A stretch of 12,255 bases of DNA from an uncultured Caulobacterales bacterium (GTDB taxonomy: Bacteria; Pseudomonadota; Alphaproteobacteria; Caulobacterales; Caulobacteraceae). Positions 6,465-12,255 of the stretch are shown here, one piece after another; the stretch's first letter is position 1, and every line of letters begins with the position of its first letter. The notes beneath the pieces are model-generated. The model did no database searches. It was not told where the DNA came from and saw only the letters and a list, made by a program, of their open reading frames with translations. The position numbers were made by a program, and so were the translations under genes. The DNA lies in contig CAISYT010000120.1 in NCBI GenBank assembly GCA_903889785.1, positions 1-12,255 on the forward strand, read 5' to 3'.

Positions 6465-6677
6465 TTAGCTCTTGCGCGGCTCTTCCTTTTCCACGTCCTT
6501 GCGCGGTAGGGCAGATCCGGTTTTCTCGGCGACGTCCTCGTCCTTGAGGCCGTCCTTGAAGGCTTTCACGCCCTTGGCGGCATCGCCCATGAGGCTCGAA
6601 AGCTTACCGCTGCCGCCAAACAGCAGCAGAACCACCACCGCAACGATGAGCCAATGGATTGGGGACATGCTACCCAT
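6465..6677 (-). CDS. tatA: Sec-independent translocase subunit TatA
   Basis: A 70-residue pore-forming Tat component. A short N-terminal membrane helix (HWLIVAVVVLLLFGG, 8-22) is followed by the amphipathic helix GKLSSLMGDAAKGVKAFKDG (24-43), with the conserved F20-G21 hinge, and a short charged tail. The length is normal. The start at 6677 is preferred because GGAG lies about eight bases upstream. A second ATG three codons in (6668) has no good ribosome site but would also give an acceptable protein. The open frame reads upstream into scpB, but that part is unrelated. A good promoter pair lies upstream, and the rest of the tat operon follows after a 170-bp gap. Confidence 0.95.
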   Translation of the reverse strand: MGSMSPIHWLIVAVVVLLLFGGSGKLSSLMGDAAKGVKAFKDGLKDEDVAEKTGSALPRKDVEKEEPRKS

Positions 6678-6733
6678 GACGAAACTCCGTTTCCCTGCCG
6701 GCGCGGCCAGTGAGCCATTTTCAATGACAATGC

Positions 6734-6761
6734 AATATAGGCTTTCCGACGCCCGCGCCAA
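6734..6761 (-). promoter_or_regulatory. Candidate tatA promoter
   Basis: On the minus strand TTGGCG (6761-6756) and TATATT (6739-6734) are separated by 16 bp in the 106-bp gap between scpB and tatA. The predicted start near 6727 leaves a leader of about 50 bases containing the GGAG ribosome site. A small hairpin (GCGCC-AAGC-GGCGC, 6755-6768) overlaps the -35. This supports tatA beginning a separate transcription unit from the ftsN-nagZ-scpAB block. Confidence 0.5.
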
Positions 6762-6783
6762 GCGGCGCTTTGCCCGTGCGGCC

Positions 6784-7440
6784 TTAAGGCTCTCCTGAGC
6801 CGACGAAATCCTGCGCAAATTCGGGGGCGTCGTCGACGTCCAGGGGGTCTTCGTCCTCGGCCAGGCCATCCATGGGCTGAGGCGGCGCAAAGCCCGGTGG
6901 CAGATCCATGGCCAGCAGGCCAGAGGCCTTCATCTCCGAGGCACCCGGCAGATCCGCCAAGTTGGCCAGCGCGTAGTGCTCCAAGAAGGCATCCGTCGTG
7001 CCAAAGGTCACGGGCCGGCCAGGCGTGCGGCGCCGTCCGCGCATCTTCACCAGCCCTAGCTCAAGCAAGACGTCGAGTGCCCCGCCTCGAGTCTGCACCC
7101 CGCGCACCGCCTCGATCTCGGCACGCGTCACCGGCTGGTGATAGGCGATGATCGCCAGGGTCTCTTGCGCGGCCTTGGAAATCTGCCGCGGCTCCTCGCG
7201 CTCCTGGGTCATCAGATAGGACAGATCCGGCGCCGTTTGAAACCGCCAGCGCCCAGCGACCGAAACTAGGTTGACGCCACGCCCGGCATAACGCGCCGCC
7301 AGGGCCGCGAGGGCCACCGCAACCTCCGACCCGTCCGGCAGGCGCTGTTCCAAATCGGCCAGCGACAGCGGCACGGCGGCGGCAAACAGCAGTGCCTCCA
7401 CCTTGCGTTCCAACGCTGAGATATCGAAAACGTCACTCAT
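6784..7440 (-). CDS. scpB: Segregation and condensation protein ScpB
   Basis: A 218-residue subunit of the SMC-ScpA-ScpB condensin, which organises and segregates the chromosome. It has two winged-helix domains. The conserved core is LSLADLEQRL in the first domain and, in the second, ISKAAQETLAIIAYHQPVTR (87-106) followed by AEIEAVRGVQTRGG (107-120) and GRPVTFGTTDAFLEHYAL (141-158). The C-terminal 45 or so residues are acidic and Pro/Gly-rich, probably disordered. The ATG overlaps the scpA stop by four bases (ATGA), matching the usual scpA-scpB coupling. A 106-bp gap with a promoter separates it from tatA. Confidence 0.94.
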   Translation of the reverse strand: MSDVFDISALERKVEALLFAAAVPLSLADLEQRLPDGSEVAVALAALAARYAGRGVNLVSVAGRWRFQTAPDLSYLMTQEREEPRQISKAAQETLAIIAYHQPVTRAEIEAVRGVQTRGGALDVLLELGLVKMRGRRRTPGRPVTFGTTDAFLEHYALANLADLPGASEMKASGLLAMDLPPGFAPPQPMDGLAEDEDPLDVDDAPEFAQDFVGSGEP

Positions 7441-8258
7441 GCCGCCTGCGCATCTGGCCGGATACGAACGTAAAGGTCTGCAAACGCCTCGGTCTGGCGC
7501 GCTTCCAGCGACCCTTCCTTGACCAATTCTAGACTGGCAGAGAGAGTCGAGGCTAGGAACGAGGCACGACTGGGGCCGCGGCCCTCCACGGTCGCATCAC
7601 GGCCTTCCGGTGCCACCCAGGCCAGCGACGTCCAGGCCTCAAGTTCCGGCCGCAGATGGCGCAGCCGCTCGCGGGCGGCTTCGAGCGGATAGGCGCTCGG
7701 TGTGGCGGGGGCGTAGGTGCGCGAGGCGTCACGCCGGCGGAAGCCGATATAGGCGCTCATCAGGCCATAGAGGTCGCCCTCGAGCTTCTGCGACGGAATG
7801 ATGGTGATGGCCTGCGGATCGCCGCGGGTGAAGATATCGCGCTTGAGGCGCGGCCCGCTGGCCAGGGCCTCGCCTGCCGACCGCATGGCATCCAACTTGG
7901 CCAGCCGAAAGGCCAGGTTCGCAGCCACCTGTTCAGGCGGCATCTCCTCGCCATGCGGCCGCTCGGCCTTGGGCAGCAGCAGACGCGACTTCAGATAGGT
8001 TAGCCAGGCCGCCATGACCAGATAGTCGGCGGCCAGCGCGAACTGAAGCCGCGTCGCCCGGCGCACAAAGGCCAGATACTGGTCGGCCAGCTGAGCGATG
8101 GACAGTTTGAGCAGATCGACCTTCTGGGTGCGGGCTAGGGCCAAAAGAGCATGTAGCGGGCCCTCATAGCCATCCAGATCAATGATCAGGGCGTCGCCGT
8201 CCTCCGCTGCCCGCGAAGCGGCGTCGAACATCAGCGGCGGCTGAAAAGGTTCACTCAT
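7437..8258 (-). CDS. scpA: Segregation and condensation protein ScpA
   Basis: A 273-residue kleisin subunit that bridges SMC heads and binds ScpB. The N-terminal domain shows the family pattern DLDGYEGPLHALLALARTQK (27-46), then VDLLKLSIAQLADQYLAF (47-64), and the ADYLVMAAWLTYLKSRLLLP helix (77-96). The C-terminal winged-helix region is more divergent, as usual. H36 stands where the common motif YEGPLDLLL has Asp; this looks like natural variation. The ATG overlaps the nagZ stop by four bases and the stop overlaps scpB by four, so the gene sits in the middle of a translationally coupled chain. Confidence 0.93.
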   Translation of the reverse strand: MSEPFQPPLMFDAASRAAEDGDALIIDLDGYEGPLHALLALARTQKVDLLKLSIAQLADQYLAFVRRATRLQFALAADYLVMAAWLTYLKSRLLLPKAERPHGEEMPPEQVAANLAFRLAKLDAMRSAGEALASGPRLKRDIFTRGDPQAITIIPSQKLEGDLYGLMSAYIGFRRRDASRTYAPATPSAYPLEAARERLRHLRPELEAWTSLAWVAPEGRDATVEGRGPSRASFLASTLSASLELVKEGSLEARQTEAFADLYVRIRPDAQAA

Positions 8259-9307
8259 GCCGCCATTCTGCCGTCCAGCCCCAGCGAGGCAAGCTCAGCC
8301 TCGGCCTCTCGTGAATCGAAGGCGGAGTCCTGTCGGCTAGCCGCCCGCGCAGCCGTTGCGCGCTGCAGGGCCTTGCCCGATAGGGTTCCGGAAGCCTTGG
8401 CCACCGCGACGAGCTCGCCCATCAGGTCGCGCACGGGCTCGCCCACCAAGGCACCATTGCCATGCAGTGCCACATCGCACCCCGCACCGATGGCACTGGC
8501 CGCTCGGCTGGACAGCCCACCGCCCAGGGCCTTCATGGAAAGGTCGTCGCTCATGAGCAGGCCGTCGAATCCGATCCGCCCGCGCACAATGTCATCGATC
8601 GCCGTCGTCGAAACAGTTAGGGCACGGTCCGGATCTGCCGCCGCGTAGACCACATGGGCGGTCATAGCCATCACCTCGCCTTTCAGGGCGCGGAACGGCA
8701 AGAAGTCGGTCGAATCCAAGCTGTCGAGATCGGTGGCCACTACCGGCAGAGCCAGGTGGCTGTCGACAGCCGCACGGCCATGGCCAGGGATGTGCTTTAT
8801 CACCGGAACCACCCCGCCCGAGCGCAGCCCGTTGCAAGCCGCGCGCCCAAGCGCGGCGACCAGATCAGGGTCCGCCCCGAAGGCGCGGTCGCCGATGATG
8901 CCGTGGCCGTCGGGATGCAAAAGGTCGACGCACGGGGCGCAGTCAGAGTCGATGCCCACTGCGGCCAGTTCAGACGCCAGCAAACGGTGGTTGAGGTACA
9001 CGGCCCTTGTCGCCGCGTCGGGATCACGCTTGTAAAGCTCGCCAAACGCTCCGGCCGGATGGCACAGGCGCGCCAGCGGCGGCTTAAGCCGCTGCACACG
9101 CCCACCCTCTTGATCGATGAAGATCAGGGTTGATTCATCATCCACGGCTTCGCGCAGCGCGCGGGTAAGCGCCCCTACCTGCTCGGCGGTGCCGATATTG
9201 CGGGCGAAAAGTATAAAGCCCCACGGCTTCGCGTCGCGGAAGAACGCCCGCTCATCAGCGCTCAGACCCTGGCCCATGCAGCCAACGATGCAGGCGCTAT
9301 GCGTCAA
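8255..9307 (-). CDS. nagZ: Beta-N-acetylhexosaminidase NagZ (GH3)
   Basis: A 350-residue cytoplasmic glycosidase that removes N-acetylglucosamine from imported anhydro-muropeptides in peptidoglycan recycling; in bacteria with inducible beta-lactamases it makes the inducer. Conserved stretches are GFILFARNI (30-38), IDQEGGRVQR (64-73), KHIPGHG with the D182-S183-H184 acid/base dyad (171-184), and SDDLSMKAL (253-261), whose aspartate pair includes the nucleophile. No signal peptide is present. The start is TTG at 9307, overlapping the ftsN stop by four bases; the next ATG (codon 11) would remove conserved sequence. Pairing with ftsN links envelope remodelling to recycling. The last 30 residues form an Ala/Glu-rich tail. 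Confidence 0.94.
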   Translation of the reverse strand: MTHSACIVGCMGQGLSADERAFFRDAKPWGFILFARNIGTAEQVGALTRALREAVDDESTLIFIDQEGGRVQRLKPPLARLCHPAGAFGELYKRDPDAATRAVYLNHRLLASELAAVGIDSDCAPCVDLLHPDGHGIIGDRAFGADPDLVAALGRAACNGLRSGGVVPVIKHIPGHGRAAVDSHLALPVVATDLDSLDSTDFLPFRALKGEVMAMTAHVVYAAADPDRALTVSTTAIDDIVRGRIGFDGLLMSDDLSMKALGGGLSSRAASAIGAGCDVALHGNGALVGEPVRDLMGELVAVAKASGTLSGKALQRATAARAASRQDSAFDSREAEAELASLGLDGRMAA

Positions 9308-10110
9308 CGGATAAAGCAGCTCTTACCGGCCGCCTTAAGCGCGCCGCAGAAGGCGTCAGCCTGATCTTTTGAGGCAAAGCCGGTCACCGTGGTGCGATAG
9401 AGCGTCTTGCCGCCGCTCTCCACCGGCGTGATGCTCTTGCCTTTGCCTGTGGCAAGTCCGGGCGCGAGCTTGACCGCGTCCGACCAGCCCTGTTCCGCCA
9501 GAGCAGCGGACGAGAAGGCCCCGATCTGCACACCCGATCCAACGGCGGCCGTGGCAACAACCACAGGCTTGGCTGCAACCGGCAGAGTTACCGCCTTCAC
9601 CGGGGCCGAAACGGTCACAGCGGCGGCCTTCGCACGCGCGGGGACCGGCGCAGCCATCAAAGGCTTAGCCGCCGCCACTACGGGCGCTGGCTTGGCCGAT
9701 GCGGCTTCAGCGTTTTCAAGCGCCACACCGATCGGATCGGCACCGGTAACAGACGGCGTGGGGCGAACAGCCGGGGTCTCAGGCGGCGGCGCAAAAGTGG
9801 TTGGTGCTGAGGCACCGGCGTCATCGCGATAGATCTGCAGACCGGCGGCCGGATCGGAAGACCGGTTCTCGGGCGGAGCAGCACCCTTCATGGCGCCCAC
9901 CACCTGGCCGACCGGCTGGGGCGCATCCACCGCGCCGCGCACACCACCGCGATAGATCAGGAAAATGGCCACGATCAAGGTGGCCAGGATCACCGCACTG
10001 ACGATCAGAGTCATGGGCACCGGGCGCGAGCCGCGCACTGGGGCGCGGGCATCAAACGACAGCGGCGGGTCGTTTTGCGGCGTATAGGTTCCGCGCGGGG
10101 GCTCATTCAT
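9304..10110 (-). CDS. ftsN: FtsN-type cell division protein with SPOR domain
   Basis: A 268-residue bitopic protein: a cytoplasmic tail of about 32 residues, one membrane helix (MTLIVSAVILATLIVAIFLI, 33-52), a long Ala/Pro/Val-rich periplasmic linker (60-189), and a C-terminal SPOR domain (about 190-268) that includes VQIGAFSSAALAEQGW and ends near KSCFIR. SPOR domains bind septal glycan stripped of stem peptides. Size and topology fit Caulobacter FtsN, which I recall as a protein of similar length encoded between argS and nagZ. The start at 10110 has GAGGAG seven bases upstream. The frame stays open to an ATG at 10254, but that extension would ruin the topology. The SPOR fold carries little sequence signature, so assignment as FtsN rests on architecture and location. 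Confidence 0.8.
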   Translation of the reverse strand: MNEPPRGTYTPQNDPPLSFDARAPVRGSRPVPMTLIVSAVILATLIVAIFLIYRGGVRGAVDAPQPVGQVVGAMKGAAPPENRSSDPAAGLQIYRDDAGASAPTTFAPPPETPAVRPTPSVTGADPIGVALENAEAASAKPAPVVAAAKPLMAAPVPARAKAAAVTVSAPVKAVTLPVAAKPVVVATAAVGSGVQIGAFSSAALAEQGWSDAVKLAPGLATGKGKSITPVESGGKTLYRTTVTGFASKDQADAFCGALKAAGKSCFIR

Positions 10111-10128
10111 CGCTAGGCTCCTCACCCG

Positions 10129-10169
10129 TTCACGACGTGAAAGACGAATCACTCCGCAACACCATTCTA
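10129..10169 (-). promoter_or_regulatory. ftsN upstream region: -10-like hexamer, GANTC site, palindrome
   Basis: On the minus strand TAGAAT (10169-10164) resembles a -10 element about 55 bases before the ftsN ATG; no good -35 is visible. GATTC (10150-10146), a GANTC site, lies downstream. TTCACG-A-CGTGAA (10129-10141 on plus) is a perfect 6-bp inverted repeat with a one-base centre, 19-31 bases before the ATG, where it could be an operator or a small leader hairpin just before the GAGGAG ribosome site. Confidence 0.35.
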
Positions 10170-10261
10170 ATCGGTTTCCACCCGCCAGGACCGCCGGAAC
10201 AACACGGCGGGCGTGAGTCGTCCCCAGGATCAAGACAGTACCCGCGGCCACCATGCTGTCA

Positions 10262-10366
10262 CCCTAGGGATTGTCCCTAGGATTCAGCGCGCCAAGATTT
10301 CAGCGGCGCAACCCTTACAAACACGCACCCGAGCGCGCTTGAGGGGGACAATTTATCCTTGGGGAG
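10262..10366. repeat. Inverted-repeat element between dgt and ftsN
   Basis: CCTAGGGA-TTG-TCCCTAGG at 10263-10281 is a perfect 8-bp palindrome with a three-base loop. Its ATTGTCCC (10270-10277) is answered by GGGACAAT (10345-10352) within GGGGGACAATTTATCCTTGG, so the two similar motifs face each other across about 70 bp. No coding potential lies between them. The pattern suggests a REP-like or miniature element of the sort linked with RAYT (REP-associated) transposases, or its remnant; that is inference. It occupies most of the 261-bp gap (10111-10371) in which no gene is visible. A GANTC site (GATTC) is at 10281-10285. Confidence 0.5.
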
Positions 10367-10371
10367 GACGG

Positions 10372-11535
10372 TCAGCTTCCCAGCACGAACAGCCGACGAT
10401 GCTCCTCGATGGCAAAGCGGTCGGTCATGCCAGCGATGTAGTCGCACACGGTACGCGCACGGCCTTGTTCGTCGTCAGACTGGGCGCGGATCGACCATTC
10501 CGGCGGCAGCACATCGGGTTGGGCCATGAAAAGAGCAAACATTTCGGCCAGCAGTCGCCGGGCCTGGCTGCGGGTGCGGTTGACCTTCCAGTGCCGATAC
10601 ATTCGCTCGGTGAGGAACAGGCGCAACTGGCTCAGATCGGCCAGCATTGGGCGTGAAAAAGCCACCAGGCCGGAGCCTAAGGCGCGCACGTCTTCCGGGC
10701 TGGCCACCCCGCTGGCGGCCAAGCGTCGCCCGGTCTCGGCGATCACGTCATTGACCATGGCCCCAATCATCCGACGCACGGATTCCAAGCGCACCAGGCG
10801 CGCAGACAGCTCGGGGCGCTCGGCCCGTACCCCGCGCAGAATCGGGCCGATCAGGGCGACGTCCATCAGGTGATCGAGAGTAAAGATTCCTACCTCGACC
10901 CCGTCATCGACGTCGTGGTTGTTGTAGGCGATGTCGTCACTGATTGCCGCGACCTGCGCCTCGGCCCCGGCCCAGCCGCAGAGTTCCAGCGGATAGGCCG
11001 CATCATAGTCAACGATTGCCTGCCAGGAAGGCTTGTGAAGCTGCGAGCTTACAGGTCCGTTGTGCTTGACCACCCCTTCGAGCGTTTCCCACGTCAGGTT
11101 CAGGCCGATGAAATCGGGATAGCGGTGCTCCAGCTCTGTGATGACGCGAAAGGTCTGCACATTGTGATCAAAGCCACCGAATGGCTCCATTTGGATGGCG
11201 AGTTCGTCCTCGCCGGCATGGCCGAACGGCGGGTGGCCCAGATCGTGTGCCAGGGCGATGGTCTCAGCCAGATCGGAATCGAGCCCCATGGCCACCGCCA
11301 GCGAGCGTGCGATTTGCGCCACTTCCAGGCTGTGAGTCAGACGGGTTCGGAACTGATCGCCCTCATGCGCCACAAAGACCTGGGTCTTTTCTTTCAAGCG
11401 GCGGAAGGCCGAGGTGTGAATGATGCGGTCGCGGTCGCGCGCAAACGGCGTGCGCGTGGAGCTCGCGTCTTCCGGAAATTGCCGTCCACGCGATTTCGCG
11501 GGATCTTCAGCGTAGGATGCACGGACCTGGTTCAT
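10372..11535 (-). CDS. dgt: HD-domain dGTP triphosphohydrolase-like protein
   Basis: A 387-residue cytoplasmic HD-superfamily enzyme expected to hydrolyse deoxynucleoside triphosphates to the nucleoside and triphosphate. Signatures are the N-terminal TRTPFARDRDRIIHTSAFRR (28-47), the metal-binding H68 in TRLTHSLEVAQIARSLA, H97-D98 in ALAHDLGHPPFGHAGED (95-110) and the distal aspartate in ISDDIAYNNHDVDDG (198-212). It lacks insertions and matches the shorter alphaproteobacterial subtype. ATG 11535 gives MNQVRASYAEDPAKSRGR; an in-frame TTG two codons earlier is less likely. No clear Shine-Dalgarno is present, and a -10-like TAGTAT lies about 10 bases before the ATG, so it may be leaderless. It is divergent from erpA. 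The expected downstream neighbour argS is absent. Confidence 0.93.
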   Translation of the reverse strand: MNQVRASYAEDPAKSRGRQFPEDASSTRTPFARDRDRIIHTSAFRRLKEKTQVFVAHEGDQFRTRLTHSLEVAQIARSLAVAMGLDSDLAETIALAHDLGHPPFGHAGEDELAIQMEPFGGFDHNVQTFRVITELEHRYPDFIGLNLTWETLEGVVKHNGPVSSQLHKPSWQAIVDYDAAYPLELCGWAGAEAQVAAISDDIAYNNHDVDDGVEVGIFTLDHLMDVALIGPILRGVRAERPELSARLVRLESVRRMIGAMVNDVIAETGRRLAASGVASPEDVRALGSGLVAFSRPMLADLSQLRLFLTERMYRHWKVNRTRSQARRLLAEMFALFMAQPDVLPPEWSIRAQSDDEQGRARTVCDYIAGMTDRFAIEEHRRLFVLGS

Positions 11536-11544
11536 GACCAACCT

Positions 11545-11572
11545 ATACTACAGGCCTTTGCGATCGGCCCAA
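11545..11572 (-). promoter_or_regulatory. Candidate dgt promoter, near-leaderless
   Basis: On the minus strand TTGGGC (11572-11567) and TAGTAT (11550-11545) are 16 bp apart. The expected start near 11538 would leave only about three leader bases before the dgt ATG. The pair overlaps the spacer of the divergent erpA promoter, so the two may compete or share regulation. Confidence 0.35.
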
Positions 11573-11587
11573 GAGCCCTCATATAAG
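11558..11587 (+). promoter_or_regulatory. Candidate erpA promoter
   Basis: TTGCGA (11558-11563) and TATAAG (11582-11587) are 18 bp apart upstream of erpA. The predicted start near 11594 gives a leader of about 20 bases with no strong ribosome site (GACGGAAAC). The -10 is good and the -35 moderate. I see no IscR- or SufR-type palindrome that I can name. Confidence 0.5.
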
Positions 11588-11614
11588 ACTAAGACGGAAA
11601 CTTTCGTAAAACCA

Positions 11615-11947
11615 ATGCGCCCTGCCCCGCTTTCATTGACCCCCAACGCTGCCGCGCGGCTGCACGCCCTGTCGGCGGTGCAAGGCAAACCCATCATGCT
11701 ACGCGTCGCCGTGGACGGTGGCGGCTGCTCCGGCTTCCAGTATCGCTTTGACCTGGTTGAGGCCCCCGAACCCGACGATCATAAGATTGAGCGGGACGGT
11801 GCCTTTGCGGTCGTTGACGACGTGTCGGTAGCCCTGTTGGCAGGGTCTGAAATTGATTTCGTCGATGAACTGGCCGGGGCGGAGTTCCGGGTCAAGAACC
11901 CCAACGCGCGCACAAGCTGCGGCTGCGGTGTCAGCTTTTCAATCTAG
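11615..11947 (+). CDS. erpA: A-type iron-sulfur cluster carrier/insertion protein (ErpA-like)
   Basis: A 110-residue HesB/IscA-fold protein that carries Fe-S clusters from the scaffold to target apoproteins. All three cluster ligands are present: C38 in DGGGCSGFQY and C102 and C104 in RTSCGCGVSFSI. The FRVKNPNAR stretch before the C-terminal motif and the ending are very close to ErpA rather than IscA or SufA; this is a judgement from memory. ATG 11615 gives MRPAPLSLTPNAAARL; the frame is open upstream into the dgt start but that part is unlike the family. It is transcribed away from dgt, with xthA following after 118 bp, an arrangement I recall in other alphaproteobacteria. Confidence 0.92.
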   Translation: MRPAPLSLTPNAAARLHALSAVQGKPIMLRVAVDGGGCSGFQYRFDLVEAPEPDDHKIERDGAFAVVDDVSVALLAGSEIDFVDELAGAEFRVKNPNARTSCGCGVSFSI

Positions 11948-11988
11948 GCGACAGCCTTCAATGGTGCTGGACGGCCAAGCTGCACTGC

Positions 11989-12017
11989 GCCGCTCAAACC
12001 GACAGAGGCGGCTTGAG
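11989..12017. promoter_or_regulatory. Alternative hairpins and weak promoter-like pair between erpA and xthA
   Basis: GCCGC (11989-11993) can pair with GCGGC (12008-12012), while CTCAA (11993-11997) can pair with TTGAG (12013-12017), giving nested stems. There is no T-tract, so it is not a standard terminator. TTGAGG (12013-12018) with TAGCCT (12036-12041) at 17 bp is a weak promoter candidate for xthA. Confidence 0.25.
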
Positions 12018-12065
12018 GCGAGAGATCATCACGCATAGCCTTTGCAACCCCTGACCGAAACGACA

Positions 12066-12255
12066 ATGCGTATTGCCACCTGGAACGTAAACTCGATCAA
12101 CGCTCGGCTGGAGCTGGTGCTGGCTTGGCTTGAGGCCGCATCTCCAGACGTCGCCTGCCTGCAAGAGATCAAGTGTATCGACGAGAAGTTCCCAACCGAG
12201 GCGTTCGAGCGCCTAGGCTACAATGTCGCTGTTCACGGCCAGAAGACCTACAACG
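12066..12255 (+). CDS. xthA: Exodeoxyribonuclease III, N-terminal part (runs off the window)
   Basis: The first 63 codons of an exonuclease III/AP endonuclease, which cuts DNA 5' to abasic sites and degrades 3' ends in base-excision repair. The opening MRIATWNVNSINARL carries the catalytic N7, and CLQEIKC carries the metal-binding E34, both at the positions found in E. coli exonuclease III. The remainder lies beyond position 12255. The ATG at 12066 gives the exact family N-terminus; the ribosome site upstream is weak (CCGAAACGACA). It follows erpA in the same direction, after 118 bp. Confidence 0.93.
   Translation, partial: MRIATWNVNSINARLELVLAWLEAASPDVACLQEIKCIDEKFPTEAFERLGYNVAVHGQKTYN

Noticed and set aside
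6785..6801. GGCTC-TCCT-GAGCC hairpin at the end of scpB as a terminator
   Set aside because: It lies within the last scpB codons, has a short stem and no T-tract; it is better explained by coding sequence.
10128..10142. An alphaproteobacterial LexA box (GTTC-N7-GTTC) upstream of ftsN
   Set aside because: GTTC is present, but the base run after seven positions is GAAA rather than GTTC, so the direct-repeat consensus is not met.
10111..10254. An in-frame N-terminal extension of ftsN beginning at ATG 10254
   Set aside because: It lacks a ribosome site, would add a Cys/Arg-rich segment foreign to FtsN, and the start at 10110 has a good GAGGAG and normal topology.

Overview
The window is a GC-rich, gene-dense stretch of ordinary chromosome from an alphaproteobacterium. 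Gene order and protein style point to Caulobacterales or a close relative: erpA, dgt, an FtsN-type SPOR protein, nagZ, scpA, scpB, tatA, tatB, tatC, serS, surE, pcm and a DipM/NlpD-type LytM protein follow one another as I recall from Caulobacter. The genus cannot be fixed from the sequence alone. I see no phage, transposase, CRISPR array, tRNA or rRNA.

Layout, left to right. The N-terminal 73 codons of ppdK (minus) run off the left edge. A roughly 200-bp gap follows, holding a composite palindromic repeat. Next on the minus strand are the lipoprotein DipM/NlpD-type factor (424-1869), pcm, surE and serS, with surE-pcm sharing one base. Then come tatC and tatB (4-bp overlap) and tatA, which is set apart by an unusual 170-bp gap. 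Next is the tightly coupled block scpB, scpA, nagZ, ftsN, in which every junction is a 4-bp overlap. A 261-bp gap with inverted repeats separates ftsN from dgt. At 11536-11614 a compact divergent promoter region separates dgt (minus) from erpA (plus), and the N-terminus of xthA (plus) runs off the right edge.

How the genes fit together. FtsN and DipM are both cell-envelope division factors, and their upstream regions share a TAGAAT hexamer and a GANTC (CcrM-type) site. DipM also has a near-consensus CtrA box. NagZ recycles muropeptides released by envelope remodelling, ScpAB works with SMC in chromosome segregation, and TatABC exports folded proteins (in other bacteria including cell-wall amidases). 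SerS, SurE, Pcm, Dgt, ErpA and XthA are housekeeping functions in translation, protein and nucleotide repair, and Fe-S assembly.

No wholly new system is evident. The points most worth a second look are the absence of argS between ftsN and dgt at a site carrying inverted repeats, the degenerate LytM active site on a predicted lipoprotein, an extra stretch of about 30 residues in the first periplasmic loop of TatC, apparent leaderless promoters for serS and dgt, and two palindromic intergenic repeats.
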